NCBI RefSeq assembly: GCF_902497745.1 | Contig: NZ_CABVHJ010000003.1 | Coordinates: 281,319 to 345,318 of the forward strand | Direction: 5' to 3' | Source of the DNA: Pseudomonas fluorescens | GTDB taxonomy: Bacteria; Pseudomonadota; Gammaproteobacteria; Pseudomonadales; Pseudomonadaceae | Length of the DNA stretch: 64,000 nucleotides | Shown here: positions 1 through 8,475 of the stretch, piece by piece | How the letters are laid out: each line of letters opens with the position of its first letter | Position numbering within the stretch: the stretch's first letter is position 1 | Program-made: the position numbers and the translations under genes | Notes under the pieces: model-generated | The model's input: the letters and a program-made list of their open reading frames with translations, nothing else | Database searches by the model: none | Told to the model about the DNA's origin: nothing

Positions 1-768
1 CTGCCCGCGCGGACTGGCGAGGTGGCAGGCGCGCGCCAGCAACTCCTTGCCGGTGCCGGTTTCGCCTTCAATCAATAGCGGCGCATCCAGTGGCGCCATA
101 CGCCGCGCTTCACGCACCACGGCGGCCATCACTTTCGAGCTCTGGAAGATGCTGTCGAAGCCGCGCAGTTCCTGCTTGCGCACGTTGTAGATGCGCTCGC
201 CGACACGGTCAGCACGGTGCAAGGTCAACACTGCGCCGGCCATGGCTTCACTGTCGTCATGCTCCGATTGCAGCGGCGCGATGTCGGCGAGAAAGATGTC
301 GCCCTTGACCTTGACGCGCATGCCGTTGATTCGCGATTTATTGGCACGCACCAGCTCCGGCAAATCGAAATCTTCGGCGTAGCGCGACAGCGGAATCCCC
401 GGCACCTCATCAACGCGCACCCCGAGCAACTGCGCCGCCGCGCGGTTGGCGGCGACGATCGAGCCACCCATGTCGATCGACAGCACCGGAAACTCCAGTG
501 CGCCGAGCAGTGCGTTCAACTCCATGTGCCGTCGCTCGCTGGGCATCAGCCCTACCCGCTTGACGCCAAACACCCCGGCGATCGCCTCGAACTTTGGACG
601 AAGCGCCTGGAACTGAATATTGATCAGGTTCGGGCAGTGCAGGTAGATCGCATTGCCGTGCTCGCCACCGACCTCACCGCGCGCGACGTTGATGCCGTAC
701 GCCACCAGCAGGTTGAGGATGTCGCGCAGGATGCCGATGCGGTTCTGGCAGTGGACTTTGATGCGCAT
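1..768 (-). CDS. phhR: PhhR, TyrR-type aromatic amino acid regulator (3' part missing)
   Basis: The first 256 codons of a sigma-54-activator-type regulator are present; the gene runs off the left edge. It starts at the ATG whose complement is 766-768 ([13 protein letters not shown]). An ACT-like ligand domain covers about residues 1-75, a PAS-like segment follows ([14 protein letters not shown]), and the AAA+ domain begins near 205. The Walker A motif GETGTGKE lies at residues 235-242, just before the edge. PhhR is known as the Pseudomonas TyrR homologue that activates phenylalanine and tyrosine catabolism in response to the aromatic amino acids. It diverges from phhABC, which supports the assignment. 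The helix-turn-helix end cannot be seen. Confidence 0.93.
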   Translation of the reverse strand, partial: MRIKVHCQNRIGILRDILNLLVAYGINVARGEVGGEHGNAIYLHCPNLINIQFQALRPKFEAIAGVFGVKRVGLMPSERRHMELNALLGALEFPVLSIDMGGSIVAANRAAAQLLGVRVDEVPGIPLSRYAEDFDLPELVRANKSRINGMRVKVKGDIFLADIAPLQSEHDDSEAMAGAVLTLHRADRVGERIYNVRKQELRGFDSIFQSSKVMAAVVREARRMAPLDAPLLIEGETGTGKELLARACHLASPRGQ

Positions 769-1155
769 AAGAGAAAACCCGCCAAACCAGTCATAAGGTT
801 AAATACAGAACCTGTGGGAGCGAGCCTGCTCGCGAAGACGGCGGCACATTCAACATGAAGGTGTCAGTCAGATCGCATTCGCGAGCAGGCTCGCTCCCAC
901 AAGGGTCAGCACCACGACTTTTCTGTCGAGGCGCGCAGATAGTTGTCAAGATTATGTGACAGCCATCAGGCTTTTCAAACCTGAAAATCACCGAAAATGC
1001 GCGACGGCGGTCAAACCGTAACGATAACTTTACGAATTAAAGAGAAATTTCCTACGCGCAGGTAATTCAACCTGCTGCATATCAACCCGCTCTCAGGTAA
1101 TTCTGAATCCATCGCTGGACATAACAAGAACGAATTCCCCTAGCAGGAGAGCAGT
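769..1155. promoter_or_regulatory. phhR/phhA divergent control region
   Basis: This 387-base gap holds a REP pair (813-901) on the phhR side and the regulatory DNA of phhA on the other. Two 18-bp sites fit the TyrR box pattern TGTAAA-N6-TTTACA. The first, at 944-961, has half-sites TGTCAA and GTGACA. The second, at 1017-1034, has CGTAAC and TTTACG. Both have a 6-base spacer, and their starts are 73 bp apart (about seven helical turns). No GG-N10-GC sigma-54 signature was found between the second box and phhA. Boxes are seen directly; PhhR binding is inferred. Confidence 0.6.
813..901. repeat. REP-type inverted pair (family A)
   Basis: Two opposed copies of the element GTGGGAGCGAGCCTGCTCGC are separated by about 40 bp. 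The same pair occurs at seven other places in the window, always between genes. This is a well-known P. fluorescens type of repetitive extragenic palindrome. Confidence 0.9.
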
Positions 1156-1947
1156 ATGAAGCAGACGCAATACGTGGCCCGCGAGCCCGATGCGCAAGGT
1201 TTTATCGACTACCCCGCCGAAGAACACGCGGTGTGGAACACGCTGATCACTCGCCAGTTGAAAGTGATCGAAGGGCGTGCCTGCCAGGAGTACCTGGACG
1301 GTATCGAAAAACTCGGTCTGCCCCACGACCGCATTCCGCAACTCGGCGAGATCAACAAGGTGCTCGGCGAGACCACCGGCTGGCAGGTCGCTCGTGTTCC
1401 GGCGCTGATTCCTTTCCAGACGTTTTTTGAACTGCTGGCCAGCAAGCAATTTCCGGTGGCGACGTTCATTCGTACCCGTGAAGAGCTGGACTACCTGCAA
1501 GAGCCGGATATTTTCCACGAGATCTTTGGTCACTGCCCGCTGTTGACCAACCCGTATTTCGCCGAATTCACCCACACGTACGGCAAACTCGGCTTGCAGG
1601 CGACTAAAGAGGAACGCGTGTATCTGGCGCGCCTGTACTGGATGACCATCGAGTTCGGCCTGGTCGACACCCCGCAAGGCAAACGCATCTACGGTGGCGG
1701 CATCCTTTCCTCGCCAAAAGAAACTGTTTATTCGCTGTCGGACGAACCTGAGCATCAGGCCTTCGATCCGCTCGAAGCCATGCGCACGCCGTATCGCATC
1801 GACATCCTGCAACCGTTGTACTTTGTCCTGCCGAACCTCAAGCGTCTGTTCGACGTGGCCCATGAAGACATCATGGCCATGGTGCGCCAAGGCATGCAGC
1901 TGGGTCTGCACGCACCGAAATTTCCGCCGAAACCGAAAGCCGCGTGA
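1156..1947 (+). CDS. phhA: Phenylalanine 4-monooxygenase
   Basis: This 263-residue cytoplasmic enzyme hydroxylates phenylalanine to tyrosine with tetrahydropterin and oxygen. The iron-binding signature DIFHEIFGHCPLL is present: H121, H126 and, downstream, E166 form the expected 2-His-1-carboxylate triad. Length and motif match bacterial monomeric phenylalanine hydroxylases, which lack the N-terminal ACT regulatory domain of animal enzymes. The ATG has a good ribosome-binding site (AGGAG, 9-10 bases upstream). It is the first gene of phhABC, divergent from phhR, and two TyrR-type boxes upstream suggest PhhR control. Confidence 0.97.
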   Translation: MKQTQYVAREPDAQGFIDYPAEEHAVWNTLITRQLKVIEGRACQEYLDGIEKLGLPHDRIPQLGEINKVLGETTGWQVARVPALIPFQTFFELLASKQFPVATFIRTREELDYLQEPDIFHEIFGHCPLLTNPYFAEFTHTYGKLGLQATKEERVYLARLYWMTIEFGLVDTPQGKRIYGGGILSSPKETVYSLSDEPEHQAFDPLEAMRTPYRIDILQPLYFVLPNLKRLFDVAHEDIMAMVRQGMQLGLHAPKFPPKPKAA

Positions 1948-2064
1948 ACCGCGACTTTTGCTGACAATTGAGCCTGTCAGTCGCCGCCACTTTGGTTTAG
2001 CGTGACGGCATTGACGGCCGAAAAGCTTTAATAAAAAAAACACACTCGATTTCAGGAATACACC

Positions 2065-2421
2065 ATGTCCACTTTGAACCAAGCCCACTGCGAAGCCTGC
2101 CGCGCCGATGCGCCACAAGTCAGCGACGAAGAACTGCCGATCCTGATCAAGCAGATCCCTGACTGGAACATCGAAGTACGCGACAGCATCATGCAGCTGG
2201 AAAAGGTCTTCCTGTTCAAGAACTTCAAACACGCACTGGCCTTCACCAACGCGGTCGGCGAAATCTCCGAGGCCGAAGGTCACCACCCGGGCCTGCTGAC
2301 CGAGTGGGGCAAAGTCACCGTGACCTGGTGGAGCCACTCGATCAAAGGCCTGCACCGCAACGACTTCATCATGGCTGCGCGCACTGACGAAGTGGCCAAG
2401 ACTGCAGAAGGACGCAAGTAA
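2065..2421 (+). CDS. phhB: Pterin-4a-carbinolamine dehydratase
   Basis: This 118-residue protein recycles the pterin cofactor of PhhA by dehydrating 4a-hydroxytetrahydropterin. The family signature is visible as EGHHPGLL followed by W, H and D residues at the expected spacing ([15 protein letters not shown]). It lies 117 bp after phhA. Its stop codon overlaps the start of phhC by one base (TAATG), so phhB and phhC are probably translationally coupled. Confidence 0.96.
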
Positions 2422-3614
2422 TGCACTTCGACGCCATCGGCCGGGTACCCGGCGACCCGATCCTCGGCTTGATGGAGGCGTATGCACAGGACAGCAACCC
2501 GCGCAAATTCGACCTGGGCGTTGGCGTCTACAAGGACGCCCAAGGCCTGACGCCGATCCCTGAAGCGGTGAAAATCGCTGAAGCACGATTGGTCGAAAGC
2601 CAGGACACCAAGACTTACATCGGTGGCCACGGCAACCCACTGTTCGGCAAGGTCATCAATGAGCTGGTGCTTGGCGCCGACTCGAAGCTGATCGCCGAAC
2701 AACGTGCCGGCGCTACTCAGACCCCGGGCGGTACCGGTGCGCTGCGTCTGGCCGCCGACTTTATCGCCCAGTGCCTGCCGGGCAAAGGCGTGTGGCTGAG
2801 CAACCCGACCTGGCCGATTCACGAAACCATTTTCGCGGCAGCCGGGGTCAAGGTCAGTCACTACCCTTATGTGGGCAGTGACAACCGCCTCGACGTCGAA
2901 GCCATGCTCGCCGTGCTCAACGAAGTGCCGAAAGGTGATGTGGTGCTGCTGCACGCGTGCTGCCACAACCCGACCGGTTTCGACTTGAATCATGACGACT
3001 GGCAGCGCGTGCTCGATGTGGTGCGCGCGCGCAATCTGCTGCCGCTGATCGACTTTGCCTACCAGGGCTTTGGCGATGGCTTGGAGCAGGATGCGTGGTC
3101 GACCCGGTTGTTCGCGGCAGAAGTGCCAGAGCTGCTGATCACCAGTTCCTGCTCGAAGAACTTCGGCCTGTACCGCGACCGCACCGGTGCGCTGATCGTC
3201 TGCGCGAAAACCGCCGACAAGCTCATCGACATCCGCAGCCAACTGGCCAACATCGCCCGCAACCTGTGGTCGACGCCGCCGGATCACGGCGCGGCAGTGG
3301 TCGCAACGATCCTCGCCGACCCGGAGCTGAAAGCGCGTTGGGCCGATGAAGTGGAAGCCATGCGTCTGCGGATTGCGCAACTGCGCAGCGGCCTGGTCGA
3401 AGCACTGGAGCCGCATGGCCTGCGCGAGCGCTTTGCGCACATTGGCGTGCAACGCGGGATGTTCTCTTACACCGGCCTGTCGCCGGAGCAAGTGAAACAA
3501 CTGCGTGAGCATCACAGCGTGTACATGGTCAGCTCGGGCCGGGCAAACGTCGCTGGCATCGACGCCACGCGCCTCGCGCTGCTGGCCGACGCCATCGCCA
3601 GCGTCTGCAAATAG
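2421..3614 (+). CDS. phhC: Aromatic amino acid aminotransferase (class I)
   Basis: This 397-residue PLP-dependent class I aminotransferase has the same length as E. coli AspC/TyrB-type enzymes. The Schiff-base lysine is K246 in SSCSKNFG and the substrate-carboxylate arginine is R374 in SSGRANVAG, both at the canonical numbers. In phh operons this enzyme transaminates tyrosine to 4-hydroxyphenylpyruvate and acts on phenylalanine too. It starts inside the phhB stop codon. TyrB and AspC cannot be separated by sequence reading alone; the operon supports PhhC. Confidence 0.93.
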   Translation: MHFDAIGRVPGDPILGLMEAYAQDSNPRKFDLGVGVYKDAQGLTPIPEAVKIAEARLVESQDTKTYIGGHGNPLFGKVINELVLGADSKLIAEQRAGATQTPGGTGALRLAADFIAQCLPGKGVWLSNPTWPIHETIFAAAGVKVSHYPYVGSDNRLDVEAMLAVLNEVPKGDVVLLHACCHNPTGFDLNHDDWQRVLDVVRARNLLPLIDFAYQGFGDGLEQDAWSTRLFAAEVPELLITSSCSKNFGLYRDRTGALIVCAKTADKLIDIRSQLANIARNLWSTPPDHGAAVVATILADPELKARWADEVEAMRLRIAQLRSGLVEALEPHGLRERFAHIGVQRGMFSYTGLSPEQVKQLREHHSVYMVSSGRANVAGIDATRLALLADAIASVCK

Positions 3615-3633
3615 TTACTGCAACACAAAACCC

Positions 3634-3722
3634 TGTGGGAGCGAGCCTGCTCGCGAAAGCGGCGTGTCATTCAACGAAAATGTTGCCTGACACACTGCCT
3701 TCGCGAGCAGGCTCGCTCCCAC
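3634..3722. repeat. REP-type inverted pair (family A)
   Basis: Two opposed copies of the GTGGGAGCGAGCCTGCTCGC element lie just after phhC. No separate terminator is seen for the operon, so this pair may protect or help end the transcript. Confidence 0.9.
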
Positions 3723-3881
3723 ATTTGTTTTGTGGTGACCTTATTTTTGCCCCCTGCGGCCATCTGTCGCATTAATTTGAATTAAAAGTCTGATTGTCAT
3801 TTTTCCTGCTGTATCCTGCGCAGGCTTTCCAAAAGCGCGGATCTACCAGATCTATCAACAGACTTAGCGAGGAGCGCAACC

Positions 3882-4013
3882 ATGCACGAGATTCCTAATC
3901 TCCCCTTCCCAAGCCTGCACGTACCTGAGCAGACGACCACGCAGCAAGCCGGTGCCCAACAGCCCGAGCCGAAAGAAGCCGTTGAGAGCCGCCCGGCCGA
4001 CAACGAAGAGTAA
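3882..4013 (+). CDS. Small hypothetical protein, 43 residues
   Basis: The ATG at 3882 follows a good ribosome-binding site (GAGGAG, about 7 bases upstream). The product begins MHEIPNLPFPSLHVPEQ and continues with a Q-, P- and E-rich hydrophilic tail ending in NEE. There is no signal peptide, membrane segment or known motif, and it is probably disordered. The next gene follows in the same direction, across a perfect 13-bp hairpin at 4032-4063. The function is not recognised. Support comes from the ribosome-binding site and clean in-frame reading. Confidence 0.5.
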   Translation: MHEIPNLPFPSLHVPEQTTTQQAGAQQPEPKEAVESRPADNEE

Positions 4014-4031
4014 GACCCCGTCGTACAGACC

Positions 4032-4063
4032 GTGTGGAAAGCGCTAACATGCGCTTTCCACAC
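4032..4063. terminator. Perfect 13-bp hairpin between two small genes
   Basis: GTGTGGAAAGCGC at 4032-4044 pairs exactly with 4051-4063 around a 6-base loop. No T-run follows, so it is either a weak terminator, an RNA-processing or stabilising hairpin, or a DNA palindrome. It ends about 20 bases before the start of the next gene. Confidence 0.5.
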
Positions 4064-4083
4064 TGCCTGAACCCGAGCCTGCC

Positions 4084-4266
4084 ATGACCGACGAATTCTC
4101 TGAAAGCCAAGCCGCCGTACTGATTGGTGCGACCGAGAAAATGATCGAGATCTGGAACCGTCTCTCGCCCGAGAAACAGGCCGCCCTGCTCGCCCGTTTC
4201 GGCACTGAAGAAAACGCCCTCGCTGCCCTGGTTACCACGCAGATGGTCGCCCCGGACAAGCCTTGA
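4084..4266 (+). CDS. Small hypothetical protein, 60 residues
   Basis: The product is predicted to be largely helical and cytoplasmic (MTDEFSESQAAVLIGATEKM at the N terminus, then IWNRLSPEKQAALLARFG). It has no membrane segment, cysteines or known motif. It follows the 43-residue gene and the hairpin, and precedes an MFS transporter by about 100 bp. The function is not recognised. Its coding look (GC-rich third positions, conserved-looking helical heptads) supports a real gene. Confidence 0.6.
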   Translation: MTDEFSESQAAVLIGATEKMIEIWNRLSPEKQAALLARFGTEENALAALVTTQMVAPDKP

Positions 4267-4368
4267 AGCCGCCATACGGCAAATAGTTTTACTTTTCCCG
4301 CCCCAGAGTCTTCCACGCCGGTATCATAAGCAGCCTATCTAATCTGCCGTTCCCGTGGATCGTTACCC

Positions 4369-5568
4369 ATGTCGTCCTCTATGCCAGAACCCCAGCGTCC
4401 CCTGGCGGTCACGCTGCAAGTCGTCTCCATCGTCCTCTTCACCTTTATCGGTTACCTGAACATCGGTATTCCGCTCGCGGTATTGCCGGGTTACGTCCAC
4501 AGCGATCTGGGCTTTGGCGCAGTGATCGCTGGCCTGGTGATCAGCGTGCAATACCTCGCCACCCTGCTCAGCCGCCCGTATGCCGGCAAGATCATCGACA
4601 ATCAGGGCAGCAAGCGCGCAGTGATGATTGGCCTCGCCGGGTGTGGCTTGAGCGGTGTGTTCATGCTGATTTCGGCGTGGACACCAAGCATGCCGATGCT
4701 CAGTTTGATCAGTCTGTTGATCGGCCGTCTGGTGCTGGGCAGTGCAGAAAGCCTTGTTGGCTCCGGCTCGATTGGCTGGGGCATCGGCCGCGTTGGCGCA
4801 GCAAACACCGCCAAGGTGATTTCCTGGAACGGCATCGCCAGTTACGGCGCACTGGCGGTCGGTGCGCCGTTCGGCGTGTGGCTGGTCGCCCAGTTGGGTT
4901 TGTGGAGCATGGGCGTCAGTATCATCCTGCTGGCCGCGCTCGGCCTTCTGCTCGCCTGGCCAAAAACGCCGGCACCGATTGTCGCCGGCGAACGCCTGCC
5001 GTTCATGCATGTGCTCGGCAAAGTGTTTCCCCACGGCTGCGGTCTGGCGCTGGGCTCGATCGGCTTCGGCACCATCGCCACCTTCATCACCCTGTATTAC
5101 GCCACCCAGCATTGGGACAACGCGGTGTTGTGCCTGAGCCTGTTCGGGGCCAGCTTCATCGGCGCGCGGCTGCTGTTCGGCAACCTGATCAACCGTCTCG
5201 GCGGCTTTCGCGTGGCGATTGCCTGTCTGTCGGTGGAAACCCTTGGCCTGCTGCTGTTGTGGCTCGCGCCGGACGCGCATTGGGCGTTGGCCGGCGCGGC
5301 GTTGAGCGGGTTTGGTTTCTCGCTGGTATTTCCGGCGCTGGGTGTGGAAGCGGTGAATCTGGTGCCGGCGTCCAGCCGTGGCGCAGCGGTTGGCGCCTAT
5401 TCGCTGTTCATTGATTTGTCCCTGGGGATCACCGGGCCACTGGCCGGGGCGATTGCGGCAGGCTTCGGTTTTGCCTCGATCTTCCTGTTCGCCGCCCTCG
5501 CCTCGCTAAGTGGATTGGCGCTGAGCGTTTATCTCTACAAGCACACCGCCAAGTACCGCGAAGACTAG
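4369..5568 (+). CDS. MFS transporter, YhhS-like
   Basis: This 399-residue inner-membrane protein has about 12 hydrophobic segments. The N-terminal part closely resembles E. coli YhhS ([42 protein letters not shown]), a major-facilitator subfamily linked to drug or herbicide efflux; the substrate here is unknown. Translation may start at 4369 or at the second ATG at 4381. It converges on arfB, and the two stop codons share the four bases 5565-5568. Confidence 0.85.
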   Translation: MSSSMPEPQRPLAVTLQVVSIVLFTFIGYLNIGIPLAVLPGYVHSDLGFGAVIAGLVISVQYLATLLSRPYAGKIIDNQGSKRAVMIGLAGCGLSGVFMLISAWTPSMPMLSLISLLIGRLVLGSAESLVGSGSIGWGIGRVGAANTAKVISWNGIASYGALAVGAPFGVWLVAQLGLWSMGVSIILLAALGLLLAWPKTPAPIVAGERLPFMHVLGKVFPHGCGLALGSIGFGTIATFITLYYATQHWDNAVLCLSLFGASFIGARLLFGNLINRLGGFRVAIACLSVETLGLLLLWLAPDAHWALAGAALSGFGFSLVFPALGVEAVNLVPASSRGAAVGAYSLFIDLSLGITGPLAGAIAAGFGFASIFLFAALASLSGLALSVYLYKHTAKYRED

Positions 5569-5978
5569 AAATCCACCTTGCCGCGCCCGGCCTTGATGCT
5601 GCCGCGCTTGGTTTTCGATTCGAGCCGACGCTTCTTTGAGCCAAGGGTCGGCTTGGTCGGGCGGCGTTTCTTTTCGACTTTTGTGGCGCTGAGGATCAGC
5701 TCGACCAGCCGTTCCAGCGCATCAGCACGGTTGGCTTCCTGCGTGCGGTATTGCTGGGCCTTGATGATCAACACGCCATCGCTGGTGATGCGACTGTCGC
5801 GCAGCGCCAGCAGCCGCTCCTTGTAGAACTCGGGCAAGGACGAGGCCGGAATGTCGAAGCGCAGGTGCATGGCGCTGGAGACCTTGTTGACGTTCTGCCC
5901 ACCGGCGCCTTGCGCGCGGATGGCGGTCAGTTCGATCTCGGCATCCGGCAGATGCACGTTGTTGGAAATCACCAGCAT
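5565..5978 (-). CDS. arfB: Alternative ribosome-rescue factor ArfB (YaeJ)
   Basis: This 137-residue peptidyl-tRNA hydrolase releases stalled ribosomes without a stop codon in the A site. The catalytic GGQ lies at residues 26-28 ([13 protein letters not shown]). The C-terminal 35 residues are very basic ([16 protein letters not shown] and beyond); in ArfB this tail enters the empty mRNA channel. It lacks the codon-recognition domains of RF1/RF2, which fits its short length. Its stop overlaps that of the convergent MFS gene. Confidence 0.93.
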   Translation of the reverse strand: MLVISNNVHLPDAEIELTAIRAQGAGGQNVNKVSSAMHLRFDIPASSLPEFYKERLLALRDSRITSDGVLIIKAQQYRTQEANRADALERLVELILSATKVEKKRRPTKPTLGSKKRRLESKTKRGSIKAGRGKVDF

Positions 5979-6135
5979 GGAAAAACGCCCTTAATCAGAG
6001 CGCACAGGATACCGCGATTAGCCGGAGCATGACCGGCTGCCCGGCGGCGCAACTTCCGGCGCACTTATATCGAGCGTCATTTCGAGTTACCATTGCGACC
6101 TTTAAAACTACCCGTTTAATGCAGGAAGCAGACTT

Positions 6136-6834
6136 ATGAGCAACAAGGCAGTTATCGTGTTTAGTGGTGGCCAGGACTCTACGACTTGCCTGATCCATGC
6201 ACTGACTCACTACGATGAAGTCCACTGCATTACCTTTGATTACGGTCAGCGTCACCACGCGGAAATTGAAGTTGCACAGCAACTTTCCAAAAAGCTCGGC
6301 GTGACCGTGCATAAAACGCTGGATGTGTCCTTGCTCAACGAGCTAGCCATCAGCAGCCTGACCCGCGATAACATTCCGGTCCCGACCGTTAACAGCTCCG
6401 GCGAGAGCCTGCCAAGCACCTTCGTCCCGGGACGTAACATTCTTTTTCTGACCCTGGCCTCTATCTATGCCTATCAAGTCCAGGCTAAAACGGTCATTAC
6501 CGGTGTTTGTGAAACCGACTTCTCAGGCTACCCCGATTGCCGGGATGAGTTCGTCAAGGCTCTGAATAAAGCCCTTGAGTCAGGCATGGACTATAAGCTG
6601 CAACTGGATACGCCATTGATGTGGCTGAACAAGGCAGAGACCTGGGCCTTGGCTGATTACCACCATCAACTGGAACTGGTTCGCGAAGAGACTTTGACTT
6701 GCTACAACGGCATCAAAGGTGTTGGATGTTCCGATTGCGATGCCTGCCATCTTCGTGCAAAAGGCTTGAATGAGTTCCTGAACAATAAATTGCAGGTAAC
6801 TCAAAGCTTGAAAGAGAAACTCGGCTTAAAGTAA
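6136..6834 (+). CDS. queC: 7-cyano-7-deazaguanine (preQ0) synthase, E. coli-type QueC
   Basis: This 232-residue ATP-dependent enzyme converts 7-carboxy-7-deazaguanine to preQ0 for queuosine. The PP-loop SGGQDST lies at residues 10-16 and the zinc cysteines at C189, C198, C201 and C204. It resembles E. coli QueC ([32 protein letters not shown]) more than the usual Pseudomonas form, recalled as beginning with a LLSGGLDSAT motif. It is therefore probably a second, acquired copy; some pseudomonads are annotated with two. No preQ1 riboswitch motif was found upstream. It is convergent with a VUT-family gene of the same pathway, across a shared terminator. Confidence 0.93.
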   Translation: MSNKAVIVFSGGQDSTTCLIHALTHYDEVHCITFDYGQRHHAEIEVAQQLSKKLGVTVHKTLDVSLLNELAISSLTRDNIPVPTVNSSGESLPSTFVPGRNILFLTLASIYAYQVQAKTVITGVCETDFSGYPDCRDEFVKALNKALESGMDYKLQLDTPLMWLNKAETWALADYHHQLELVREETLTCYNGIKGVGCSDCDACHLRAKGLNEFLNNKLQVTQSLKEKLGLK

Positions 6835-6848
6835 AACCGCGACAAGAA

Positions 6849-6882
6849 GCGCTCACTCCAGCATGCCGCCAACAGTGAGCGC
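6849..6882. terminator. Bidirectional terminator between queC and VUT gene
   Basis: GCGCTCACT at 6849-6857 pairs perfectly with AGTGAGCGC at 6874-6882 (9 bp, 16-base loop) between two convergent genes. There is little T-run on either side. Confidence 0.65.
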
Positions 6883-6891
6883 CCTCCTCTC

Positions 6892-7770
6892 TTACTGCGT
6901 CTGCGCACCCGTCAGATATTTCTTGAACAAAGACCTTGCCCCGTACGCAGGCAAAATATTAAAGAATGCGAAACCCACTTTGATTGCGATCTGAACGTAG
7001 ATCATGCCCAGTATCGCGCTATTTTCCATCGTCCCGTAGAAAGCAATGTAGCAGAAAAGAAAACTGTCGATGATCACGGCAAACAGTGTGCTTAAAAACA
7101 CTCGCAAAAACAGGAATCTGGAATTCGTGAGTTCCTTGATCTTGCACAACAGATAGGAATTTATGTTCTCGGAAACCAAAAAGGATATAGAAGACGCTAC
7201 CAGGACTGCGGACAACTGACTGATAACATCATTGTAAGCCCCATCGAGTTTCCAGCCCGGCAGTCCCGGAAGATGGGTAGTGATGGCCAGCAGAATGATA
7301 ATCGCGGCATTACTGATGAATGCGAACAGGATCGCTTTTCGCGCGAGCCTCAGGCCAAACGTTTCGTTGAGCAAGTCGACGATCAGAAACGTCAGCGGAT
7401 AGAGGAAGGTGCCCGGCGTTACGACAATATCGAAATACTCGAGGTAGATCGGTTTTGTCGCAGCAATACTGGTAAAAATATAAAGCGTGAACAGCATCAG
7501 GTTCAGGATGATGTAGATCATCCAAGAACTCTCATGACGGTCATTTATTTCGTAAGCGGTGAGTGCTCCACCCTGCGAGTAAAACTTCTTATAGAGGTTT
7601 TTCACTTCGATTTTATTCAGATTATCCATAATCTCACTATTCAACACTTCACTTAGCTTTATTTTAATTATTTTGCCTGTCGCGATGACCATGATGACGG
7701 CCAGGCTTTTTCCATTCTCGAATCCCAGCAACTTGTACTTGCTGTTTTCCATTTCAACACTGTAATCCAT
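6892..7770 (-). CDS. VUT-family (YhhQ/queuosine-precursor-type) membrane protein with N-terminal extension
   Basis: This 292-residue protein has roughly six hydrophobic segments starting near residue 85 (SWMIYIILNLMLFTLYIF). The family-like stretch YPLTFLIVDLLNETFG fits the VUT/DUF165 family, which includes the preQ0/preQ1 transporter YhhQ. The first 80 residues form a soluble, lysine-rich region that E. coli YhhQ lacks. Adenine and thymine content is higher than in neighbours, a sign of transfer. It starts inside the end of the XRE gene (17-base overlap), so the two are one operon. Transport of a 7-deazaguanine is inferred from family and from convergent queC. Confidence 0.8.
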   Translation of the reverse strand: MDYSVEMENSKYKLLGFENGKSLAVIMVIATGKIIKIKLSEVLNSEIMDNLNKIEVKNLYKKFYSQGGALTAYEINDRHESSWMIYIILNLMLFTLYIFTSIAATKPIYLEYFDIVVTPGTFLYPLTFLIVDLLNETFGLRLARKAILFAFISNAAIIILLAITTHLPGLPGWKLDGAYNDVISQLSAVLVASSISFLVSENINSYLLCKIKELTNSRFLFLRVFLSTLFAVIIDSFLFCYIAFYGTMENSAILGMIYVQIAIKVGFAFFNILPAYGARSLFKKYLTGAQTQ

Positions 7771-8377
7771 TAAATCGTTCCTCGATTACATCTCCGATCA
7801 CGCATACACGATCCGCATCAAAGCTGCCTTCATGGCTTATAGATAACTTCGCTGTGATTCTGTCGTACACCAGTTTTTCCCTGTCGCTGCTCGACGCTCC
7901 TTTCTGCACGATCAACAGATCGCCGGGCTCATTCATGCCACTGATTTCGTTTTCCAGAAGTACGCCAATCAGGTTGAAAGACGCGCCAAAATAGTAAGTC
8001 AGCGGATAAATCGTGGCCAACTCACCAATTCTTTTATCCAGACTTTGCAGCAGCATGCTTTCCTTGATGACAGGCACAGCGGCTGGATTCATGTTGCCCT
8101 GTGGCGAAATACTGCTTTCGATGATTTCCTTTTCTTCAAAATCAAGCGTCTCTATTTCTTCGTAAGACACCCCGAAGAAATCGGAAATCTTGCGAACAGT
8201 GGACTGCTGGACATTAACCACCTTGCCTTCAAGGATGTTGTAGATGGTCGTTCGGGTCAAACCACTGGAGTGACACAAGGACAGCTGCGTCTCCCCGCGA
8301 CTCTTGATCAGGTACTTGATATTGTTCTTCAGATTCTCCGATCTTTCTCTTCTATGCATCACATGCTTATCATCCAT
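7754..8377 (-). CDS. XRE-family regulator with C-terminal sensor-like domain
   Basis: About 207 residues. A Cro/C1-type helix-turn-helix lies near residues 20-70 (TQLSLCHSSGLTRTTIYNIL). The C-terminal half, with GDLLIVQKG and YDRITAKLS, loosely resembles a phage-repressor-like regulatory domain, but no Ser-Lys autoprotease pair is evident. The ATG at 8377 is preferred. An in-frame TTG at 8389 and an ATG at 8359, which has a GGAT upstream, are alternatives. It overlaps and probably controls the VUT gene, and a near-perfect 22-bp palindrome at 8400-8421 is a likely self-operator. Base composition is AT-richer than the chromosome around it. Confidence 0.8.
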   Translation of the reverse strand: MDDKHVMHRRERSENLKNNIKYLIKSRGETQLSLCHSSGLTRTTIYNILEGKVVNVQQSTVRKISDFFGVSYEEIETLDFEEKEIIESSISPQGNMNPAAVPVIKESMLLQSLDKRIGELATIYPLTYYFGASFNLIGVLLENEISGMNEPGDLLIVQKGASSSDREKLVYDRITAKLSISHEGSFDADRVCVIGDVIEERFNGLQC

Positions 8378-8399
8378 TTTGAACTGCAATCAATGGCAC

Positions 8400-8421
8400 G
8401 TCCCGAATGATCATTCCGGAC
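8400..8421. promoter_or_regulatory. Candidate operator for the XRE regulator
   Basis: A 22-bp inverted repeat with arms GTCCCGAATGA and TCATTCCGGAC (one mismatched pair) lies 23 bases before the chosen start of the XRE gene. The placement suits autorepression. Confidence 0.5.
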
Positions 8422-8475
8422 ATACACAAGTGAGGTAGGAAATTGCAGTTTTATCCCTGTCAGTGCCGCGCGAAA

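Noticed and set aside
1035..1155. Sigma-54 promoter of phhA
   Set aside because: The nearest GG and GC pairs are spaced by 11 bases rather than 10, so the signature is not met.
5979..6135. preQ1 riboswitch upstream of queC
   Set aside because: No C-rich loop or AAAAAACUA-type tail of the preQ1-I class, and nothing resembling class II, was found.
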